DNA of 64,000 nt from Saprospiraceae bacterium (GCA_013214355.1 JABSSL010000082.1:1-64000); one strand, 5' to 3'; numbered from the stretch's first letter, positions 34,768 to 44,273 are shown. The notes: generated by a model from the letters alone, not told the origin. Numbers and translations: made by a program.

Positions 34768-36327
34768 TTACTCGCGGATCAATTCGAAGTCTGTACGACG
34801 ATTCTTTGCCTTACCGTCAGAGGTACCGTTATCCGCTACTGGCTTATCTGGTCCATTACCGATTACGATAAAACGGTTAGGCGACATGTCATGCTCCTGC
34901 GTCAGATAGTCTGCAACGGACTGGGCACGACGCTTAGACAAGGATATATTGGAAGTTCTAGACCCAACATTATCTGTATTTCCTTCGATACGAATACGCG
35001 CATTACCAAAGGCTTTGGCAATATCCACGAATTCGCGATCGATGATGTACTTCGCATTTTCATCCAATTGATACTCGCCTGTACGGAAGCTAATGGATAC
35101 GCGTTTGGTAGCGATGGCTTCCTTAGCAGCTCCTTCCTCCTCCGTAACCTTGGTAAAGTCTTTAGCGCCCTCTGCCTCATGAATCGCTCCTGAGATAGAA
35201 GTTGCTTGTACTGCACCAGGGTAAGAGATCCTTCTCCAGTTACTGGCATCTTGTGCATAGCCCAGTGCCTTATAATCGTTGGTCATTCTAGCATACAAGG
35301 CCTCACCAGTAACCCCTTTGTAAGAAGGATTCAAACCGAAGAAGTTCATATTGTCACCGTGTGTAACTAGGCGCACATTATCAATAGCACCCATCGCATC
35401 AGACCTAGGAATTCCTAAACCTGTTGAAAGAATGTCTGCTGCTTTATCCTTAGCACTAGGATTTGAGTTGATCTCTCCAGCACCGATCATCCAACCCTGA
35501 TATAGCTTCTGCAATGCATCACGGTTGCTTTCAACGAATTCTCTTTTAGCGAAGAATACATCGGCAATGATATTGGAAGCCGAACGTGTGCTTTCCAAAA
35601 CTTTAGATCCTGCTACAGCGCGGATACATTGCTCATCATCTGGACTCCATACTACAGCTGCGTCCACCTGCTGACTTTTGAAAGCTGCTGCGGCATCAAT
35701 AGCCGAAGCCTGAGGTTTGATATCCACATCATCAATGGATAAGCCCCCCGCATTCAGCAACCACAACAAAAAGGAGTGTGAAGGCGTCAATTCCGCTACC
35801 GCGATCGATTTTCCTTTCAGGTCACCTACACTGCTGATACCGCGGCGAACCACTACGGCATCACCACCACGCGACCAGTCCGCTTGCCAAAGTACTACAG
35901 GATCAAAATTCTTTAGCCCTTCCATAATCGTTGGGAAGGCATCAATCGTATACCAGTGTAAGTCAATATCGCCACTTTTCCAGGCGTTCAAGGAAGCATC
36001 CACATCGTCATTCAAAACAAACTCCACCTTCAAGCCGTAGTCTTGGTAGAAGCGAGAAGCCTTGCTAGCCTGAAAACCTTCGTTGAAGTATTGTCCGCCA
36101 GCATATCCTCCCCAGGTTACTACGCCGATCTTGATGACATCATCATCATTCTTAAAATCTCCCGAATTACTAGTTTGTCCAGAGGTACTTCCGCCACCTC
36201 CTTCACTGCCACCACCTACTCCTTCTAGCATCCCGCTCTTTTGTAGGTAGTTAAATCCAAAAAATGCTGCTGCAACAACAGCGAATACAATTAATAACTT
36301 TGAAAAAGTTGTGAGTCTCCTTGCCAT
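34768..36327 (-). CDS. Substrate-binding protein fused to OmpA peptidoglycan-binding domain
   Basis: The 519-residue protein has an N-terminal membrane helix (residues 9-27) and a Gly/Ser-rich linker (33-50). A periplasmic-binding domain of the SBP_bac/NMT1 type spans about 60-345 (IGVVTWGGYAGGQYFNEGF; SIAVAELTPSHSFLLWLL; QVDAAVVWSPDDEQC). The C-terminal OmpA domain spans about 405-519, with TDNVGSRTSNISLSKRRAQSV, holding the Asp and Arg used to grip peptidoglycan. The membrane helix has no lipobox, so the protein probably spans from inner membrane to cell wall. No permease or ATPase of an ABC importer is nearby. It follows two coiled-coil genes by 106 and 18 bp and appears to be the third gene of one module. 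Confidence 0.85.
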   Translation of the reverse strand: MARRLTTFSKLLIVFAVVAAAFFGFNYLQKSGMLEGVGGGSEGGGGSTSGQTSNSGDFKNDDDVIKIGVVTWGGYAGGQYFNEGFQASKASRFYQDYGLKVEFVLNDDVDASLNAWKSGDIDLHWYTIDAFPTIMEGLKNFDPVVLWQADWSRGGDAVVVRRGISSVGDLKGKSIAVAELTPSHSFLLWLLNAGGLSIDDVDIKPQASAIDAAAAFKSQQVDAAVVWSPDDEQCIRAVAGSKVLESTRSASNIIADVFFAKREFVESNRDALQKLYQGWMIGAGEINSNPSAKDKAADILSTGLGIPRSDAMGAIDNVRLVTHGDNMNFFGLNPSYKGVTGEALYARMTNDYKALGYAQDASNWRRISYPGAVQATSISGAIHEAEGAKDFTKVTEEEGAAKEAIATKRVSISFRTGEYQLDENAKYIIDREFVDIAKAFGNARIRIEGNTDNVGSRTSNISLSKRRAQSVADYLTQEHDMSPNRFIVIGNGPDKPVADNGTSDGKAKNRRTDFELIRE

Positions 36328-36433
36328 GATTTTGGTTTAGTGGTGAATCGCGAATTTCAGGACGAGAGAGCTAAAGACCTAGCAGGGTCCTTTGAAATCC
36401 TCACCATTGATAGTAGGTTCTGTTGTTTATGGT

Positions 36434-37459
36434 TTACTCAAAGAAATTATCATACTGGTTGCGATGTCCGGTCTGGCGAATGGGCTCCTGGATAGGAGAA
36501 TCTAGATCCAAAACATCAGCATCATCATTGGCTTGCACCAATAGATTTTGCTTTTCCTCCCCTAAGATTAAGGACACGCCTTCTTTCTCCCATTTTTCCA
36601 ACATCTTAAGTCCTTCCTCTTCAAAAATACCATTCTGAAGATCCACAGAATCCATAAAACTGGAAGACATTTCCATGAAACGTTCCATCTCTCCTACCTT
36701 CTGAGCTACATCTTCGGTCACGGCTTCCATAGCCATGTCAAACATAGCTCGTTTATCCGGATCACCAGAAATGACACTCATCGCAGATTTCATCGCATTG
36801 TGGCTAGCATGAATGGCCTTTCGCTCCTGCTCTTTCACTTCCACTTGATCCTTGATGTCCTCCATGAGGATCTGGGAGTTTTCATACATCTTAGTCAATA
36901 CGCGATACATGATCTCCATCTTCTTGTAAAGATCTTCTAAACGCATATTTGATTCCTTCAAACGACCTGCCTTCCGAGATTTAAGGATCATAATCGCATC
37001 CTTGTTGCTCGACTTGGCTTTACTAGCCAGGTTTAGGTTGGTTTGAATATCTTTCTTATTGTTATGAATAACCTCCTGCAATTTGTGCATTTGGCCTCTC
37101 AACTGGCTAATCTGTTTATTCATCTTACGTAGATTGCTCTTGAGGTCATCCACGTAGGACTTAAGAATGCCAATCGGGTCGATTTGTACAAACAAACCAG
37201 TTACCCATCTCATCACACTTTTATACATGTACCAAACCAGGGTGCGCATCTTGGGATCGAGTACCATGTACACCAGCACCCCTAAAACCGCTAACATACC
37301 GGCTAGGTAAAGCGTGTTCTGTGCCAAACTGATTAACAATGGTAAGGCACTACTTAGTAGTACACCTCCTCCGATGATCAAGGCCGCTAAGAAGATCATC
37401 CCCGTTACACCTTCTGGCCGTTGCCAAAAAGACTTGGGCTTTAATTGTTCAGAATCCAT
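36434..37459 (-). CDS. Membrane-anchored coiled-coil protein (341 aa), unassigned
   Basis: Two membrane helices occupy about residues 19-70, followed by a cytosolic helical part. Residues 90-240 form a long coiled coil (YVDDLKSNLRKMNKQISQLR; MRLEDLYKKMEIMYRVLTKM; EDIKDQVEVKEQERKAI). The tail is acidic (NDDADVLDLDSPIQEP). The overall form recalls PspA/IM30-type or TelA-like envelope-stress proteins, but I see no clear match. It lies 18 bp after the 37478-38152 gene and precedes the SBP-OmpA fusion. Confidence 0.7.
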   Translation of the reverse strand: MDSEQLKPKSFWQRPEGVTGMIFLAALIIGGGVLLSSALPLLISLAQNTLYLAGMLAVLGVLVYMVLDPKMRTLVWYMYKSVMRWVTGLFVQIDPIGILKSYVDDLKSNLRKMNKQISQLRGQMHKLQEVIHNNKKDIQTNLNLASKAKSSNKDAIMILKSRKAGRLKESNMRLEDLYKKMEIMYRVLTKMYENSQILMEDIKDQVEVKEQERKAIHASHNAMKSAMSVISGDPDKRAMFDMAMEAVTEDVAQKVGEMERFMEMSSSFMDSVDLQNGIFEEEGLKMLEKWEKEGVSLILGEEKQNLLVQANDDADVLDLDSPIQEPIRQTGHRNQYDNFFE

Positions 37460-37477
37460 CTATTATCTAAGGTTAAA

Positions 37478-38152
37478 TTATTTCAAATATTGCTTCATGT
37501 TCTCTACGTCGGCATTGATCTGGCTGATCAATTTCTCGTAAGAGGCAATGAAGTCGTTTTTAGTGTTTTCAACTTTTACAACAGCTCCACCAATCTCTTT
37601 CTTAAGACTATTGGCTTGCTTTTGGTGTTCTTCAATTTCTTTAGTCAATTGCTTTATCTGCGCAGCCTTGTTGGCTACAACTTCTTCGAGTTTCTTTATT
37701 TGACTCTCTTTACTGCCAATTTGTTTTTGCCGTTGGGCAGCTAGTGCTTCCTCAAACTTCTGCTCCTCTTTGGCCAATATGTTGAGATAGTGCTTGGCCG
37801 TCTCCATTAACTTCTGCGGTGTAGCCCCCATAGTTTGCGCCATAGCAAAGGCAGATTGATACCGCGTAGCATCATCCATTGGCATTTTCTCTAGGGACTT
37901 CAGGGACTGTTTGAATTCTAAATAGTCAAAGCCCTCCAGATTATTGCTATCCATGGCCTTAAGCAAAATATTGACAAATTTAGAGGATACTTTGCCGGGG
38001 GATGGCGTGGCGGGCGTGGATGTAGAACTAGCGGTTGATTTAGCACTGCTAGTTTGCTTTTTAGGCTGATCCGCTGCTTGTTTTTTCCCTTTTCCTGGCT
38101 TCTTCGGTTCCTCATCCTCAACAATGAAGAGCGATTTTAAATTCTTTAGCAT
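37478..38152 (-). CDS. Cytosolic coiled-coil protein with disordered N-terminus (224 aa)
   Basis: Residues 14-52 are a low-complexity Lys/Ser/Thr/Pro linker. Residues 57-115 form a helical domain (VNILLKAMDSNNLEGFDYLE; KMPMDDATRYQSAFAMAQ) and 120-224 are a long coiled coil (KESQIKKLEEVVANKAAQIK). No signal or membrane segment is visible. I do not recognise the family. It is the first gene of the three-gene module with the membrane coiled-coil protein and the SBP-OmpA fusion. Its acidic VEDEEP motif near the start may be a binding peptide (inference). Confidence 0.7.
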   Translation of the reverse strand: MLKNLKSLFIVEDEEPKKPGKGKKQAADQPKKQTSSAKSTASSTSTPATPSPGKVSSKFVNILLKAMDSNNLEGFDYLEFKQSLKSLEKMPMDDATRYQSAFAMAQTMGATPQKLMETAKHYLNILAKEEQKFEEALAAQRQKQIGSKESQIKKLEEVVANKAAQIKQLTKEIEEHQKQANSLKKEIGGAVVKVENTKNDFIASYEKLISQINADVENMKQYLK

Positions 38153-38336
38153 AAACCATTATACGTTTTAACAATCACGCTACAATAAAACATTCTGAAT
38201 AAGAATTGGTGGTAATTGGTCACAGCTTATAGATAAACCTACTCCATTTTTCTACAAAGTAAGAAAAAAACCCTTAATTGTCCAACCATATATCCGCTTG
38301 CAAGTCTATCTTCGCAGCCATATCAACATCCTCGTT

Positions 38337-39065
38337 ATGACTTTCGATGTCACCATTCCCGTCCTCAATGAAGAGGCCACTTTAGCGGAAAATGTAGGCA
38401 TTTTACACGACTTCTTAAAATCTAATTTTCCCACCCCTAATCAATGGCGTATTGTCATTGCCGATAATGGTTCGGAAGATCAAACGCCAATCATCGGCAA
38501 GCAACTTGACGCCCAATTGAAAGAGGTACAGTATTTGCAGGTTCCGAGACGTGGCGTGGGTCTGGCCTTAAAGACTTCGTGGGGACAATCCACAGCAGAC
38601 ATCGTGGGTTATATGGATCTCGATCTAGCTACTGATCTTCCTCATTTCCTGGAAGCCTACCGAGCACTAGCAGAAGAGGGCGTCGATCTAGTTTATGGTA
38701 CCCGCTTACACACAAAGTCCCAGGTGATTGGTCGCAGCCTAAAACGGGAAATTGCCTCCCGCGGCTTCAACTGGCTCCTACAGTCTTACCTAGGAACTCG
38801 ATTTTCAGACGGCATGTGTGGATTTAAGTTTTTACGTAGGGAAGTATATCCAAAGTTGCATGCCTTGGGGGCAGATAATGACGGTTGGTTTTTCTCCACT
38901 GAATTATTGATCATCAGTGAGTGGCAAAAAATGAAATTGTACGAACTCCCCGTAAAGTGGACAGATGACGCCAGCAGTAGTCAGGTAAGGATCATACCAT
39001 TAGCTAAACGGTATATCAAATCCATGCGAGCGATTAAAAACAAAAAAGCGCAAATCAAATTGTGA
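38337..39065 (+). CDS. Glycosyltransferase family 2
   Basis: A GT-A-fold transferase of about 242 residues, similar to dolichyl-phosphate mannose synthase-like enzymes. TIPVLNEEATL at the start, IADNGSEDQT (nucleotide binding), GYMDLDLATD (metal-binding DxD) and GTRLHTKSQ near the acceptor site follow in the expected order. The frame is open upstream to a TTG at 38298, but the ATG at 38337 directly precedes the first conserved strand. The downstream reductase gene overlaps its stop by 4 bases, so the two are coupled. No membrane segment is visible. Confidence 0.85.
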   Translation: MTFDVTIPVLNEEATLAENVGILHDFLKSNFPTPNQWRIVIADNGSEDQTPIIGKQLDAQLKEVQYLQVPRRGVGLALKTSWGQSTADIVGYMDLDLATDLPHFLEAYRALAEEGVDLVYGTRLHTKSQVIGRSLKREIASRGFNWLLQSYLGTRFSDGMCGFKFLRREVYPKLHALGADNDGWFFSTELLIISEWQKMKLYELPVKWTDDASSSQVRIIPLAKRYIKSMRAIKNKKAQIKL

Positions 39066-39982
39066 AGCCATCTATAGATCTCATTCTTGGTACTGCCTTA
39101 TGGGCCTGGACTGTTTCAAAAGAACAGGCTTTCCAGTTGCTAGATAAATTCTACGAGGCAGGATATCGGTGGATCGATGCCGCTACCAATTATCCTATCA
39201 ATAAAAATGCAAATGATTTTCGAGCTTCCGAAGGTATCTTGTGTGAGTGGATAAAAGCCAATGGAGTACAAGATTTGAAAGTCTTGATGAAAATCGGAAG
39301 CATTAATAACCTCTACACCCCGGAGAACAATCTGACGCCAAGTTTCATCCAGATCATCTACAATGAATACCTTCATTTGTTTGGTGAGCAGTTGGCGGAG
39401 GTGATGGTGCATTGGGATAATCGAGCAGAAGCCGATGCTATTCGGGCTAGTCTGCTGGCATTAGACCGTATCCGGCAAGAAGGAGTCAAAATAGGCTTAA
39501 GTGGAATCAAACATCCGGCCATTTATCATGAATTGAACAGCTCATTTGGTTTTGATTGGGATATTCAATTGAAACATAACCTCGTTTATTCCGACTACGA
39601 TAGATATTCAGCCTTTCATGGACAAGCACGATTTTTGGCCTACGGAATTAACGCAGGTGGGCTGAAGTTTCCAAGTGCTACCTATCGAAAGGATAGTTCG
39701 ACCGCTGTGCGAAATGTTCCCACGGAAAAATATCAGGATTTAGTCCATGAAGTGGCGACAATTTTAACGGACTATAATGCCCATTCATCCTTGGAAGCAC
39801 TCACACGTTTCAATGAATGTAGCATGGTTTATACCTACTACAGCCCCGACATCAAGGGTATCTTAGTTGGCCCTTCCAAAACAGCTCAATTACAGTCCAC
39901 TTTGACCTTTTTTGAGCAACTGCAAGCCGGACAACATGAAGAACTCTACAACCGACTAGCTGCGCTATCATCTAATGGCTAG
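39062..39982 (+). CDS. Aldo/keto reductase-like protein
   Basis: The 306-residue protein starts with GTG and shows the TIM-barrel layout of aldo/keto reductases: LILGTALWAWTVS, WIDAATNYP (the Asp of the tetrad is expected here), VLMKIGS with a candidate Lys and VMVHWDN with a candidate His. The final NADPH-binding loop is only weakly recognisable (GILVGPSKTAQLQ), so it may be an atypical member. It overlaps the glycosyltransferase gene by 4 bases and the FAD oxidoreductase gene by 8 bases, which argues for a common sugar-related pathway. Confidence 0.78.
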   Translation: MKPSIDLILGTALWAWTVSKEQAFQLLDKFYEAGYRWIDAATNYPINKNANDFRASEGILCEWIKANGVQDLKVLMKIGSINNLYTPENNLTPSFIQIIYNEYLHLFGEQLAEVMVHWDNRAEADAIRASLLALDRIRQEGVKIGLSGIKHPAIYHELNSSFGFDWDIQLKHNLVYSDYDRYSAFHGQARFLAYGINAGGLKFPSATYRKDSSTAVRNVPTEKYQDLVHEVATILTDYNAHSSLEALTRFNECSMVYTYYSPDIKGILVGPSKTAQLQSTLTFFEQLQAGQHEELYNRLAALSSNG

Positions 39983-41120
39983 TACTAGGGAAACATATGA
40001 CTTTGCCATCATCGGTGGTGGCCTATTCGGTGCTTATGCTGCCTTGTTCCTGGCTGAGAAAGGCTGCCGCGTGGTTGTAGTGGAGAAAGAAAAGCAATTG
40101 ATGGCCAAGGCTTCCATTGTAAACCAGGCAAGACTTCATAGTGGCTATCATTACCCCAGGAGCATTGCTACCGCTCTGATGTCAGACGACAACAAGGCTC
40201 GCTTCACACGTGATCATCAGGCCTTTATTCACTCCTCCTTCGATAAATACTACGCCATCGATCGATATGGTTCCTTAACTGACGGAGCACAATTTGAGCG
40301 ATTTTGCAACTTCATCGGCTTAGTCTGCAAAAGGTTAGATAAACACCCTAGCATTAAATTAGATCGTTTGGAAGCTTTGTTCCTGACCCAGGAATACACC
40401 TTTGATCCCATCCTCATGGCGAATTTTTATCGGCAGAGGTTAAAAGAAGCTCCTTCGATCACTGTCTTAAAGTATCACGAATTAGAAAAGGCAGAACAAG
40501 ATACCAACCGATGGCAGATGACACTGAAGGATCTCGCGACTAACACTTCTAAGGAATTACTAGTTGAGCAGGTAATCAATGCTACCTACGCCAATAGCAA
40601 TGGCGTAAATCGACGTTTTGGGTTATCGGATATCCCATTGATGCACGAGATTTCTGAAATGGCCTTCGTCACTTCTCCGCAATTGAAGGATCTAGGCTTG
40701 ACCATCATGGATGGACAATTTGCTTCCATTATGCCCTATGGTCTTTCGGGACTATTGTCCCTATCGTCCGTCGCTTATACCCACCATAAGGTGGCCCATT
40801 CCCCCCTTCCCCAATTTGATTGCCAAACCATCAATACCGATTGTAGACCAGATTTCCCATCAATCTGCAATCGATGCATAGCCCGACCAGCCTCCAACTA
40901 CGACAAAATGAAGCGACAAATCCAGCTGTATCTCCGCGAGGAAGTACAGTTGTTTTATTTAGGTTCAATGTTCACCATCAAGTCAAAACTGAAGGCCAAT
41001 CACATTGATGATGGTCGGCCTACTGAAATTGCCATTCTGCGGGAAAATCCCCGATTTTATTGCATCTTTGCCGGTAAAATTAATTCCATCTACGAAATCG
41101 AAAAAGTAGTAAAGCTCTAA
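39975..41120 (+). CDS. FAD-dependent oxidoreductase (DAO family)
   Basis: The 381-residue protein has a Rossmann FAD motif (IIGGGLFGAYAALFL) at residues 12-26, followed by VVVVEKE, which binds the ribose. NQARLHSGYHYPRS near 50 is like the conserved DAO/GlpD region. The C-terminal half has an unusual cysteine pair (PSICNRCIARP). It lacks the signal and membrane segment of GlpD. It overlaps the preceding reductase gene and ends 8 bp before arginine deiminase. The oxidised substrate is unknown; a modified sugar or an amino acid derivative is possible. Confidence 0.82.
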   Translation: MASTRETYDFAIIGGGLFGAYAALFLAEKGCRVVVVEKEKQLMAKASIVNQARLHSGYHYPRSIATALMSDDNKARFTRDHQAFIHSSFDKYYAIDRYGSLTDGAQFERFCNFIGLVCKRLDKHPSIKLDRLEALFLTQEYTFDPILMANFYRQRLKEAPSITVLKYHELEKAEQDTNRWQMTLKDLATNTSKELLVEQVINATYANSNGVNRRFGLSDIPLMHEISEMAFVTSPQLKDLGLTIMDGQFASIMPYGLSGLLSLSSVAYTHHKVAHSPLPQFDCQTINTDCRPDFPSICNRCIARPASNYDKMKRQIQLYLREEVQLFYLGSMFTIKSKLKANHIDDGRPTEIAILRENPRFYCIFAGKINSIYEIEKVVKL

Positions 41121-41127
41121 CCAAGTT

Positions 41128-42387
41128 ATGACCAATCAAGTGAACGTGAAGTCCGAAATCGCGCCACTCAGACGCGTGATCGTACACCGCCCTGATGAGG
41201 GTATTAGTCGAATCACGCCGAAGCGCGCCGAAGAATTATTATTCGATGACATTGTCCATCTGCCCAAAATGCAGGAAGAGCACGACGTGTTCACGGACAT
41301 TCTTAAATCTTTTCTGCAGCCACAAAATGTACTAGAGGTAGAGCAGTTGTTGGAAGAGGCCCTTTCCACTGATGATGAAAGCAAGCAAGAAATGATTGAA
41401 AAGGTGGTAGATTATGAAGAGCTACCGCACAGCTTCGAGCAGGTTCTCCAACAAATGACCAATCAGGAATTAGCCAAGGTCTTAATTACGGGCTATTATA
41501 AAGAAGAAGATCACTTTCTATTCGATCCCATTCCCAATTTTATCTTTACCCGAGATATAGCCGTCACGGTCAATGATCACATCATCATCACCAAGGCAGC
41601 AAAGATGGCCCGCTTCCGCGAAAACTTTATTATTCGCTTCATTATTTGGGCCCATCCAATCTTTAGAAAACTACGGGAAGAAGGAAGAATTATCAATCTC
41701 AACAATGTCGATCTATTCCCCCCTTCCAAGAAGGGAGAAATGGTATCCATCGAAGGAGGAGATATGATGATTTTACATCATGATTATTTGCTCATTGGTG
41801 CTAGTGAAAGAAGTACACCCCATGGCTTTGAATCCTTGAAGAAGATCCTTTTTGAGAAGAACGTAATTCGCAATGTAGTGCTCGTTCATGTACCGCACGA
41901 GCGTTCTTACATGCATTTGGATACCATCTTCACACAAATCAATGAAAAGGATTACGTTGCCTACAAACCTATCATTGTTGATGGCCTAAGTTCCTACGTA
42001 GAAGTCCACAATATAGAAGGAGGGAAAAAAAGATACCCATCCGTTAAGGAGTTTATCGAATCTGAACTCACTCCGGATGCACGCTTTATTCTGAGCGGAC
42101 AAGGCGAAACCCCTTATCAAGAGCGAGAGCAATGGACGGACGGTTGTAATCTAGTGGCCCTGAAGCCTGGAGTAGCTATTACCTACGACCGCAATCCTAA
42201 GACTGAGCTTGCGTTTAAAGCTGCAGGATATCGGGTTGTACATGCCCCCGACCTACTAGAAGCCTTCAAAGATGGCATCGTGCTACCTGAGGAAGTCAAA
42301 AAAACCATTATTACCCTCCCTTCCAGCGAATTAAGTCGTGCTAGAGGAGGTTCACATTGTATGACCTGCCCCATTGAGCGGGGATAA
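41128..42387 (+). CDS. arcA: Arginine deiminase
   Basis: The 419-residue enzyme hydrolyses arginine to citrulline and ammonia. It shows the deiminase landmarks: LRRVIVHRPDEG at the start, FTRDIAV near residue 147, IEGGDM near 210, HLDTIFT with a catalytic His near 270, and GGSHCMTCP with the catalytic Cys near the end. The usual arc partners (ornithine carbamoyltransferase, carbamate kinase, antiporter) are absent from the window. It starts 8 bp after the FAD oxidoreductase gene and ends in a terminator at 42400-42438. Confidence 0.92.
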   Translation: MTNQVNVKSEIAPLRRVIVHRPDEGISRITPKRAEELLFDDIVHLPKMQEEHDVFTDILKSFLQPQNVLEVEQLLEEALSTDDESKQEMIEKVVDYEELPHSFEQVLQQMTNQELAKVLITGYYKEEDHFLFDPIPNFIFTRDIAVTVNDHIIITKAAKMARFRENFIIRFIIWAHPIFRKLREEGRIINLNNVDLFPPSKKGEMVSIEGGDMMILHHDYLLIGASERSTPHGFESLKKILFEKNVIRNVVLVHVPHERSYMHLDTIFTQINEKDYVAYKPIIVDGLSSYVEVHNIEGGKKRYPSVKEFIESELTPDARFILSGQGETPYQEREQWTDGCNLVALKPGVAITYDRNPKTELAFKAAGYRVVHAPDLLEAFKDGIVLPEEVKKTIITLPSSELSRARGGSHCMTCPIERG

Positions 42388-42399
42388 GCCATACAACAA

Positions 42400-42438
42400 G
42401 GAATCGGAAGCTAGAACAAAGCCTAACTTCCGATTTCC
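42400..42438. terminator. Terminator between arcA and the convergent Usp gene
   Basis: A 9-bp perfect core stem (42402-42410 with 42427-42435) is extended by a short bulged GG/CC pair. T-rich sequence follows on the plus side. It can serve both converging genes. Confidence 0.6.
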
Positions 42439-42499
42439 TCATTTTCACTATTCTTCCTTAATCATTCATTCAAAATTACTCACGCTGCATTTTTCATTT

Positions 42500-43354
42500 C
42501 TACTTCTTCTTCATGAACAACAGAGGCACCTCCGTTATCTTCAGTAGTTTCTTGCCCAAGCTGCGATGGAAAATACTTTCAAAGAAGCCGTAATTTGGAG
42601 CGAATAAGGCCATTACATCTACATCCCATGCTTCTATAAAGCCACTCAATACAACATCCACTTCATCTCCGTTTAGCTCATGAAAACTTAGCTTATTGTA
42701 TTTAGGATTCTCTGCGAAGAGTGCTTTAAAGTCATCCAAAGCCGTTGGTTTTCCAATATCATCAGTTTCCACGTGAATCACTCTAAGGGCTGGATTAAAA
42801 GTCTCCATCAATTGCAAGGTCTGCCAGATATAGTAGACATCTGTGTCCAGCAGGTTAGAAGCGTAGGCTACATTCTTAATCGCACCAAATTTCGCATTTT
42901 CGGGAACAAGCAACACTGGTGTACTGGCATTCTTAACTACTCCTAAGGAAACGCGGCCAAAGGCTTTTTCTATCATACTATGTTCACCCTTCGCCCCCAT
43001 TATAATGAGGTCTATTTCATCTCGCTCTGCTATGCGGGTGATCAGATTGGTGGGCGTTCCGATTTCTACATCAGGAAGCACCACCGGCGTGTTCTTCAGT
43101 TTCCCTTCCATCTGTATTTGCGCCAGCGTCTCTTCCACGGTTCTTTTCAATATCATTTCCGCCGCTCCCACCTGTTGCTGGGTAGCTTCGGTAGCCAGTG
43201 CCGGAAAATCGAGGGGTTCAGCTTGTGGGTAGACAATGTGTAAGATCTGAATAGATGCCTCCATTTCATCGGCTAAGCGGATCGCGTAGCGTAAGGCATT
43301 CTGTGCAGCAGCAGAAAAGTCTGTAGGGAATAATATCTTTTGTATCTTTTTCAT
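42500..43354 (-). CDS. Tandem universal stress protein
   Basis: Two UspA domains (residues 1-145 and 150-284) can be traced. The first starts KILFPTDFSAAAQNALRYA and ends with the ATP-binding motif IMGAKGEHSMIEKAFGRVSLGVVKNA. The second is less conserved and lacks a clear motif, though its LFAPNYGFFESIFHRSLGKKLL segment occupies the same position. The frame is open to 43381, but the Met at 43354 begins the conserved region. The protein is cytosolic and probably binds nucleotide. Confidence 0.85.
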   Translation of the reverse strand: MKKIQKILFPTDFSAAAQNALRYAIRLADEMEASIQILHIVYPQAEPLDFPALATEATQQQVGAAEMILKRTVEETLAQIQMEGKLKNTPVVLPDVEIGTPTNLITRIAERDEIDLIIMGAKGEHSMIEKAFGRVSLGVVKNASTPVLLVPENAKFGAIKNVAYASNLLDTDVYYIWQTLQLMETFNPALRVIHVETDDIGKPTALDDFKALFAENPKYNKLSFHELNGDEVDVVLSGFIEAWDVDVMALFAPNYGFFESIFHRSLGKKLLKITEVPLLFMKKK

Positions 43355-43498
43355 CTCTATTAAGCTTTTATTTTTCAACAAGTTAGCACCTTCCTTTGCT
43401 CCATAGAACTGATAAATGTCATCTCCCCCCCTTGATTTTCATCAATCCTAATGCTAGCCAATTCCTTCAATTTTAATTTGTTATCAAAACCTTTGATT

Positions 43499-44173
43499 AT
43501 GAAATACCTGTTTGGCTTTCTTGTATTGGCTGTATTTAGCTTTGGCTGCACCCCACCGTTGGTATTCACTAACGCTCAACCTAAAGGAGTAAAACAGCAA
43601 AAGGCTTTCGAGCTGCACTATCAGGGCACTTATTTCTGTACAGGTGATAGCAGTATCGTCCGAGTGGAAGAGCAATGTATATACAAGGAAAAATCTTACT
43701 CCTTCGTCACTAGTTTAGCCGAATTGGATGCCATGGAGAATGTCTATTTTGAGGAGGGTAGAATCTATCAGGATGGCAAAGAAATGCCCTTTGAGGTATT
43801 ATATCTAGATGATCAGACCTTAGCAGGAACCTATACACATCGTGATACCTTATTCCGGATCAGTGAACATCAAATATTGAAGTACTACAGGGGACATCAG
43901 TTACTAAATACCAAGATTAATGCTGATCATTGGCAACTCTGGCTGTTGAGCAAAGACCAGATGGGAAATCTAGCCTTGTCTAAAACGATCTTACCCGAAC
44001 GGATGGACAAACTGGAAGCTATCACCCCAGTGAAGGATGTGGCGCCCGACGACGAACGTCCTCAATATGAAATTAACCCTAACAAGGCCGAATTCAGAAA
44101 ACTCTTGCAAACGAGGTTGATCTTCGAGGAATGTGATTATTATGAATGGATAAGACCACAGCTGAATTTCTAA
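43499..44173 (+). CDS. Lipoprotein of unknown function (about 224 aa)
   Basis: The lipobox VFSFGC lies at residues 12-17 when the Met at 43499 is used; the frame is open upstream to 43451, but those residues would spoil the signal peptide. The mature part has three or more short beta segments and a few paired cysteines (GTYFCTGDSS; EEQCIYKEK). I do not recognise the family. It is periplasmic or outer-membrane anchored. Confidence 0.7.
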   Translation: MKYLFGFLVLAVFSFGCTPPLVFTNAQPKGVKQQKAFELHYQGTYFCTGDSSIVRVEEQCIYKEKSYSFVTSLAELDAMENVYFEEGRIYQDGKEMPFEVLYLDDQTLAGTYTHRDTLFRISEHQILKYYRGHQLLNTKINADHWQLWLLSKDQMGNLALSKTILPERMDKLEAITPVKDVAPDDERPQYEINPNKAEFRKLLQTRLIFEECDYYEWIRPQLNF

Positions 44174-44265
44174 TGTACACCACAATTGGAAAGCCGTGGT
44201 GTCTATTTCCTGGTAACTTAGTTTGATCGGAAGCGGCAATTCTTCAACTTTTGCCATTAAGTTTC

Positions 44266-44273
44266 TACATTTG
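44266..44273 (+). promoter_or_regulatory. -7 element close to the thioesterase start
   Basis: TACATTTG matches TAnnTTTG and lies 5 bases before the ATG at 44279. If used, the transcript would have almost no leader. No TTG lies at the standard distance. Confidence 0.3.

Noticed and set aside
34768-36327. Component of a classical phosphate or nitrate ABC importer
   Set aside because: No permease or ATPase gene is adjacent and the C-terminal OmpA domain is not used by importers.
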